From positions 62,001 to 126,000 of the forward strand of contig CAWJUU010000011.1 in NCBI GenBank assembly GCA_963846165.1: a DNA stretch of 64,000 nucleotides. The letters are read 5' to 3'. The notes beneath the pieces are model-generated. The model was not told the origin of the DNA. It was given only the letters and a program-made list of their open reading frames with translations, and did not search any database. Origin of the DNA: WHSW01 sp963846165 (lineage in GTDB: Bacteria; Actinomycetota; Thermoleophilia; Solirubrobacterales; 70-9). A program made the position numbers and the translations under genes. Below, piece after piece: positions 57,013-64,000 of the stretch; position 1 is the first letter of the stretch, and each line of letters starts with the position of its first letter.

Positions 57013-58648
57013 CGGTTCGGTGCGCCCTGTAGCGCCGGATCAGCGCGTTGGTCGAGCTGTCGTGGGCGAGCTCGGGCTCGTCGGCCGCCTGGAGCTCCGG
57101 GATGATCGCCTTCGCCAGCACCTTGCCGAGCTCGACCCCCCACTGGTCGAACGAGTCGATGCCCCAGATCGTGCCCTGGGTGAAGACGCTGTGCTCGTAC
57201 AGCGCCACGAGGCTGCCGAGCGTCTCGGGGGTCAGCTTCTGGGCCAGGATCGTGTTCGTCGGCCGGTTGCCCTCGAAGACGCGGTGCGGGACCAGCTCCT
57301 CCGGCGTCCCCTCGGCGCGCACGTCTTCGGCGGTCTTGCCGAAGGCGAGCGCCTCGGCCTGGGCGAAGACGTTCGAGACCAGCAGGTCGTGGTGGTCGCC
57401 GAGCGGGTTCAGCGGCTCGCAGAAGCCGATCAGGTCGCAGGGGATCAGCTTCGTCCCCTGGTGGATGAGCTGGTAGAAGGAGTGCTGGCCATTGGTTCCG
57501 GGCTCACCCCAGTAGACGGCGCCGGTCTCGTAGTCGACCCGCTGCCCGTCGAGGGTGACGTGCTTGCCGTTCGACTCCATCGTCAGCTGCTGGAGGTAGG
57601 CGGGAAAGCGCTTCAGGTACTGCTCGTAGGGGAGCACCGCGACCGTCTGGGCGCCGAAGAAGTCGCCGTAGAAGACCGCGAGCAGGCCCATCAGCGCCGG
57701 CAGGTTGGCCTCGGTCGGCGCCTCGCGGAAGTGCTCGTCGATGGCGTGGAATCCGGCCAGCAGCTCGGCGAACGCCTCGGGCCCGATCGCGAGCATGGTC
57801 GAGAGCCCGATCGCCGAGTCCATCGAGTAGCGGCCACCGACCCAGTCCCAGAAGCCGAACATGTTCTCGGTGTCGATCCCGAACTCGGCGACGCCCTCGG
57901 CGTTCGTCGAGACGGCGACGAAGTGCTTGGCGATCGCCGCCTCGCTCGCCCCCGAGCCCGGCGAGCGCCCACTCGCGCGCCGTGCGCGCGTTGGTCATCG
58001 TCTCCAGCGTCGTGAACGTCTTCGAGGAGACGATGAACAGGGTCTCGGCCGGGTCGAGGTCGCGGGTCGCCTCGGCGAAGTCGGTGCCGTCGACGTTGGA
58101 GACGAAGCGGAAGGTCATCTCGCGGTTGCGAGTAGTGGCGAAGCGCCTCGTAGGCCATCACCGGGCCGAGGTCCGAGCCGCCGATGCCGATGTTGACCAC
58201 GTTGCGGATCGGCTCGCCGGTGTGGCCGCGCCACTCGCCGCCGCGCACCCGCTCGCAGAACGCCGACATCCGGTCGAGGACCTCGTGGACCTCGCTTGAC
58301 CACGTCGGTGCCGTCGACGACGAGCGAGCGCTCGCGCGGCATCCGCAGCGCGACGTGGAGCACCGCGCGGTCCTCGGAGACGTTGATGCGCTCGCCGCGG
58401 AACATCGCCTCGCGCCGCTCGGCGAGCCCGCATTCCTCGGCCAGCGCGACCAGCAGCCCGATCGTCTCGTCGGTGACCCGGTTCTTGGAGTAGTCGAGCC
58501 AAAGGCCGGCGGCCTCGGCGACGAGACGCTCGCCGCGCTCGGGGTCGGAGGCGAAGAGCTCGCGCAGGTGGCGGTCGGCGATCTCGGCGTGGTGGCGCTC
58601 CAGCGCCCGCCAGCCGTCGCGCTCGCGTAGCGGCGTCATTGCGGGCAT
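57005..58648 (-). pseudogene. pgi: Glucose-6-phosphate isomerase, three frameshifts
   Basis: Interconverts glucose-6-P and fructose-6-P. Homology is continuous, but the frame changes three times: near 58296 (VVDGTDVV, then the VHEVLDRMSAF side), near 58128 (ALRHYS, then NREMTFRFVSNVDGT), and near 57957-57961 (AREWALAG, then SEAAIAKHFVAVSTNAEG). Each is explained by one extra base, after which about 546 residues remain, the normal length. Family motifs are IGIGGSDLGP, SKTFTTLETMTNA, ENMFGFWDWVGGRYS and the C-terminal DSSTNALIRRYR. A central enzyme broken three times by identical-type insertions, with no other damage, suggests base-calling or assembly error. Starts at ATG 58648 or 58639. Confidence 0.85.
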
Positions 58649-58657
58649 CGAATCAGG

Positions 58658-60073
58658 TCAGGCGCCGGCCTGCTCGCTCGCCCCGTGCTTGGCGACCCGC
58701 TCCTCGAACACGGCCTGGATGTCCTCGAGGCGCTTGCCCTTGGTCTCCGGGACGAGCAGCCTGCAGAAGAAGAAGGTGACCACGCAGATCGCCGCGTAGA
58801 AGAGGAAGGCGCCGCCGCGCCCGAGCGCGTCGATCAGGAGCAGGAAGGTGAGCGAGACGATGAAGTTGAACAGCCAGTTGGCCATCGTGCCGACCGCGGC
58901 GGCCTTGCTGCGCACCTCGAGCGGGTAGATCTCCGCGTTCAGGAGCCAGAAGATCGGCCCGAGGCTGACCGCGAACGCCGCCACGTAGAGCATCAGGCTG
59001 CCGATCGCGACCACCGAGCCGGCGGTGCTCCCGGCACCGGCGATGAACACCAGCGCCAGGCCGGTGAGCGCGATCGCCATCACCGCGCTGCCGATCAGCA
59101 GCAGCGGCCGGCGCCCGGCCCGGTCGAGCAGCCGGATCGCGACCAGGGTCATGCCGACGTTGACGATCCCGACCGCGACCGAGGCCAGGATCGCCGCCGC
59201 CGAGGAGTCGACGCCGGTGTACTGGACGATCGTCGGCGCGTAGTAGATCACCGTGTTGATCCCCGAGACCTGCTGCAGGATCGCGAGCCCGACTCCGACC
59301 ACGAGCGCGGCCCGGATCACCGGCTTTCGCAGGTCGGCCCAGGTCCCGGGCTTCTCGCTCACCTCACCCTTGATGTCGACGATCTCCTGCTCGATCGTGT
59401 CCGGATCGCCGGCAGCGTATGCGCGCGAGCACGGCCCGGGCCTCGAAGTCGCGCCCGGCCATCACGAGCCAGCGCGGGCTTTGCGGCATCCGCAGCATCC
59501 CGAGCGAAGAGGAAGAACGCCGGCACCGCGCCGAGCCCGAGCATCCAGCGCCACTCCTCGCTCGAGTCGAAGGCGAGCCCGACCAGGTAGGCGACCACGA
59601 TCCCGATCGTGACCGCGAGCTGGAAGAAGGTCACCAGTCGACCGCGGATGTCGGGCGGGGCGACCTCGGAGATGTAGACCGGCGCCGTCGCCGAGGCGAG
59701 GCCGATCGCGACGCCGAGGATCACGCGGGCGATCACGAGCACCCCGGTGTCGGGGGCCGCCGCGCAGATCAGCGAGCCGACGACGAAGACGATCGACGAG
59801 ATGATGATCAGCAGACGGCGCCCGTAGGCGTCCGAGAGCCGGCCGGCGAACGCGGCGCCGAGCACGGCGCCGATCGGGACCGCGCCGACCACCATCCCGG
59901 ACTCGAAGCTGGTCAGATCGAAGTCCGGGGTGATGAACAGCAGCGCCCCGGCGATGACGCCGGTGTCGTAGCCGAACAGCAGCCCGCCGAGGCCGGCGAT
60001 CGCCGCGTCATGCCACGTTGCGCCCGACCTGGCGCGGGTCGATCGCGCTCGCCTTCCATGGCCGCGCAGCCAT
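58658..60073 (-). pseudogene. Sugar-transporter-type MFS permease, three frameshifts
   Basis: Twelve-span major facilitator of the sugar porter (SP) family. Homology begins after ATG at 60073 and passes through AGLGGLLFGYDTGVIAGALL, GRLSDAYGRR, YISEVAPPDIRGRL and PESPRWL-like PQSPRWLV. It continues through QQVSGINTVIYYAPTI, DRAGRRPLLL and the family-ending VPETKGKRLEDI. Frame changes occur near 60010, 59505 and 59414, each repaired by removing one base, giving about 470 residues, normal for the family. Substrate probably a hexose or pentose by family, unproven. It lies between the arginase-family gene and pgi, all on the minus strand, fitting a sugar-uptake-to-catabolism group. Confidence 0.8.
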
Positions 60074-60100
60074 CCGCCGAGCCGACGCCCCTTGCAGGAA

Positions 60101-60951
60101 CTATGTCGAGGCGGCGGCGATCGCGGCGAGCAGCCGGGCGGCGATCGGCGGCACCCGGGCCTCGGGATCGAGCTCGCGGTTCGTAGCGGTCAGCGACACC
60201 GCGCGGACGCGATCCGGCGATCAGCGCCCGGACCGACGCGCTCGAGCTGCGGCGGCCGAGATCCCTCCGCCGACGCGTAGCGATTCACCCGGGCCACGTC
60301 GAGGTCGAGGACGTCGAGGTCGAGGTGCAGGTAGACGGCGCTCGGCCGCGGCTCGAGCTCGCCCACCGCGTCGAGCAGCGACTCGGGATCGCGCAGCGAT
60401 TCGGCGGCGACCTGGGCGACTCGGGAGGCGTCGAGCCGTTCGGCCTCGGCGTCGTCGAAGTCGCGCGCGCCGGCCAGCACGACGGCCGTCTCGGCGAGCG
60501 CCCGGGCGCCCGGGAGCGAGGCGAGCATCGCCTCCCAGGCCGAGCCGGTGAGCACCGAGAGCCCCATCCCGTCGAGGTAGCCCGACGGGCTCGTCGTCGG
60601 CTCGTTGAAGTCGCCGTGGGCGTCGAACCAGACCACCCCGGGGGCCGGGTCGTCGAGCCCGGCGACGACCCCGACCGCGGCGAAGCAGCTGCCCGAGAGG
60701 ATCACCGGGAGGGCGCCGGCGGCGCGCGCCGCGCGCACCCGCTCGGCGAGCTCGGCGGCGAGCGCGAAGGTCGCGTCGATCTCGTTGTCGAACTTCCGGT
60801 CGAGCTCGATCAGCTCGGTCGCGACCCGCGCCCCATTCGCCGCCAGCGCCTGTTCGGCCCCGTGCTCGAGCAGCACCTCGGGGCCGAGGCCGACGCCGTC
60901 ACGCAGCCGCCCGAGCTCGTAGGGGACCGCGATCAGGCGGATGTCGGCCAT
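60101..60951 (-). pseudogene. Arginase/agmatinase-family protein, frameshifted near the 3' end
   Basis: Ureohydrolase-fold metalloenzyme. From ATG at 60951 the frame is clean through SGSCFAAVGVVAGL, the metal motif WFDAHGDFN near 110-118 and LHLDLDVLDLDVARVN near 208-223. It then degenerates and stops at 60190. The homologous ending (LERV, ALIAGS, AVSLTATNRELDPEARV, AARLLAAIAAAST, stop at 60101) can be recovered in other frames with one missing base near 60264 and extra bases near 60250, 60233 and 60205. Repaired length is about 282 residues. Substrate uncertain: the SGSCFA in place of the usual GGDHS suggests a divergent member. Position directly after tal is unusual. Confidence 0.75.
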
Positions 60952-60954
60952 CGG

Positions 60955-62021
60955 CTACGCGGTCGACGGCGTCTGGGCGGCGATCGTGCCCAGGAGCTCG
61001 TTCCAGGAGTCGACGAAGGCTTTCTTGCCGTCCTCCTGGAGCTTTCGGGCGAGGGCATCGGTATCGATCCCGGCGTCGTTGAACGCCTTCAGGACCTCCT
61101 CCGCGTCGCCGCCGTCGATCGGAAGCGGGTCGCCGGCCCGGCCGTGGTCGGCGAACGCCTCCAGCGTCTTCTCCGGCATCGTGTTGACGGTGAACGGAGC
61201 GGCCAGGCCCTCGATGTAGAGGACGTCGGAGGCGTTCGGGTCCTTGGTCCCGGTACTCGCCCAGAGCAGCCGCTGCGCCTTCGCACCCTCGTTTCGCAGC
61301 CGCATCGCGCGGTTCGAGTCGAGCACCTCGCGGTAGGCGGCGTAGGTGTGCCGGCCGACCGCGAGCCCGAGCCTGTCGCGCAGCTCGTCGGGAACCGTCT
61401 CGGTCACCGCCGCGTCCCAGCGGCTGACGAACAGCGAGGCGACCGAGGCGACGTCGGGATTGAGGCCGGCCTCAACCCGGCGCTCGAGGCCCCGCATGTA
61501 GGCATCCGCGGCGCCGACGTAGTCCTCGGTGGAGAAGAGCAGCGTCACGTTCACCGGGATTCCGGCGAAGATCGTTTCCTCGATCGCCTCCCGGCCGGCC
61601 TCGGTCCCGGGGATCTTGATGAAGAAGTTCTCCTCCGCGCGCCCGTAGAGCTCGGCCGCCTGCCTGATCGTCGCCGCGGCGTCGTCGGCGAGCAGCGGCG
61701 AGACCTCGAGCGAGACCCGCCCGTCGATCGTCGTTTGCTCGTGCACCGGCCTGAACAGCTCGGCGGCGCGGCGCAGGTCGGCGAGCGCGAGCTCGAAGAA
61801 CAGCTCCTCGCCGTCGAGCCCCTGCTCGGCCAGCTCTGAAACCTGGTCGTCGTAGGCGCTGCCGCCGCCGATCGCCTTGTCGAAGATCGTCGGGTTCGAG
61901 GTCAGCCCGGTGACCGAGAGCTCGTCGATGTAGCCCGCCAGGGTCCCGTCGTCGAGCATCGTCCGGGTGATGTTGTCGACCCAGAGGCTTTGACCGAGGT
62001 CGTGGAGCTGCTGTGTGGGCT

Positions 62022-62025
<4 letters not shown>
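60955..62025 (-). CDS. tal: Transaldolase
   Basis: Moves a three-carbon unit between sedoheptulose-7-P and glyceraldehyde-3-P. 356 residues, the longer actinobacterial type. It starts MKPTQQLHDLGQSLWVDNITR. VTGLTSNPTIFDKAI near 39-53, the Schiff-base lysine in NFFIKIPGTEAG near 137, and LLWASTGTKDPNASDVLYIE near 245-264 are diagnostic. ATG at 62025 overlaps the tkt stop by four bases. Intact, in contrast to the genes just downstream. Confidence 0.95.

Positions 62026-64000
<1,975 letters not shown>

Noticed and set aside
57005..60951. Programmed frameshifting to explain pgi, transporter and arginase-family breaks
   Set aside because: The sites share no slippery motif or downstream structure and lie at unrelated positions; errors or decay explain them better.

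Overview
The window is a gene-dense, strongly GC-rich bacterial chromosome segment. Its gene content fits an actinobacterium of the Thermoleophilia/Solirubrobacterales type; this is an inference. The reasons are a division and cell-wall cluster without ftsA, a MurE with the meso-diaminopimelate DNPR motif, a DUF222-HNH nuclease under a Gram-positive LexA box, bacterial NHEJ genes, an F420-type nitroreductase-fold protein, and secreted proteins with an LPGK-SV-(D)I stalk. No rRNA, tRNA, CRISPR array, insertion sequence or prophage was seen, and no gene-free stretch exceeds 300 bases.

Layout. 1-6.2 kb (minus): aroF, tyrA, aroA and then cmk and der, interrupted by two plus-strand genes. A promoter at 6.42-6.45 kb predicts a roughly 200-nt aroF leader with a strongly paired fold. 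6.5-16 kb: a secreted M15 peptidase on plus, then a long minus-strand run: GntR-like regulator, MlaE permease, membrane protein, trpS, scpA, scpB, subtilisin, rluB, aroH, hisC. 16.1-19.8 kb (plus): a membrane-anchored repeat protein, an M14 peptidase, an ECF sigma factor and its probable broken anti-sigma partner. 19.8-27 kb: SOS-controlled DUF222-HNH gene, FetA/FetB-like exporter, and an NHEJ set with ligase, Ku and polymerase on separate genes. 27-33.5 kb: a MocR regulator and the glycine-cleavage genes gcvT-gcvH-gcvPA-gcvPB. 33.5-35.1 kb: two tandem secreted stalk proteins. 35.1-52.5 kb: the dcw cluster (mraZ rsmH ftsL-like ftsI murE murF mraY / murD ftsW murG murC murB ftsQ ftsZ), split between mraY and murD by three plus-strand genes including greA. 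52.7-56.2 kb: accessory genes. 56.3-64 kb (minus): tkt, tal, an arginase-family gene, a sugar transporter, pgi and a HAD phosphatase.

How they work together. The first third supplies chorismate-derived amino acids (DAHP synthase, EPSP synthase, chorismate mutase, prephenate dehydrogenase, HisC-type aminotransferase). The middle builds peptidoglycan from UDP-MurNAc to lipid II and runs septation. The end is pentose-phosphate and upper-glycolysis sugar metabolism. Most genes overlap by four bases (ATGA/GTGA), indicating translational coupling.

Cautions. Six genes are broken by frameshifts, with about ten indels between 57.9 and 60.3 kb, mostly single-base insertions. Sequence error is at least as likely as real decay. 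Three other genes lack a normal start codon at the family-typical N terminus. The most novel-looking features are the aroF leader fold, a small palindrome family with the core TCGSTATCCGA (one copy apparently inserted in frame in aroA), the tandem stalk proteins, and LexA and MraZ operators positioned on a start codon and inside a promoter spacer.
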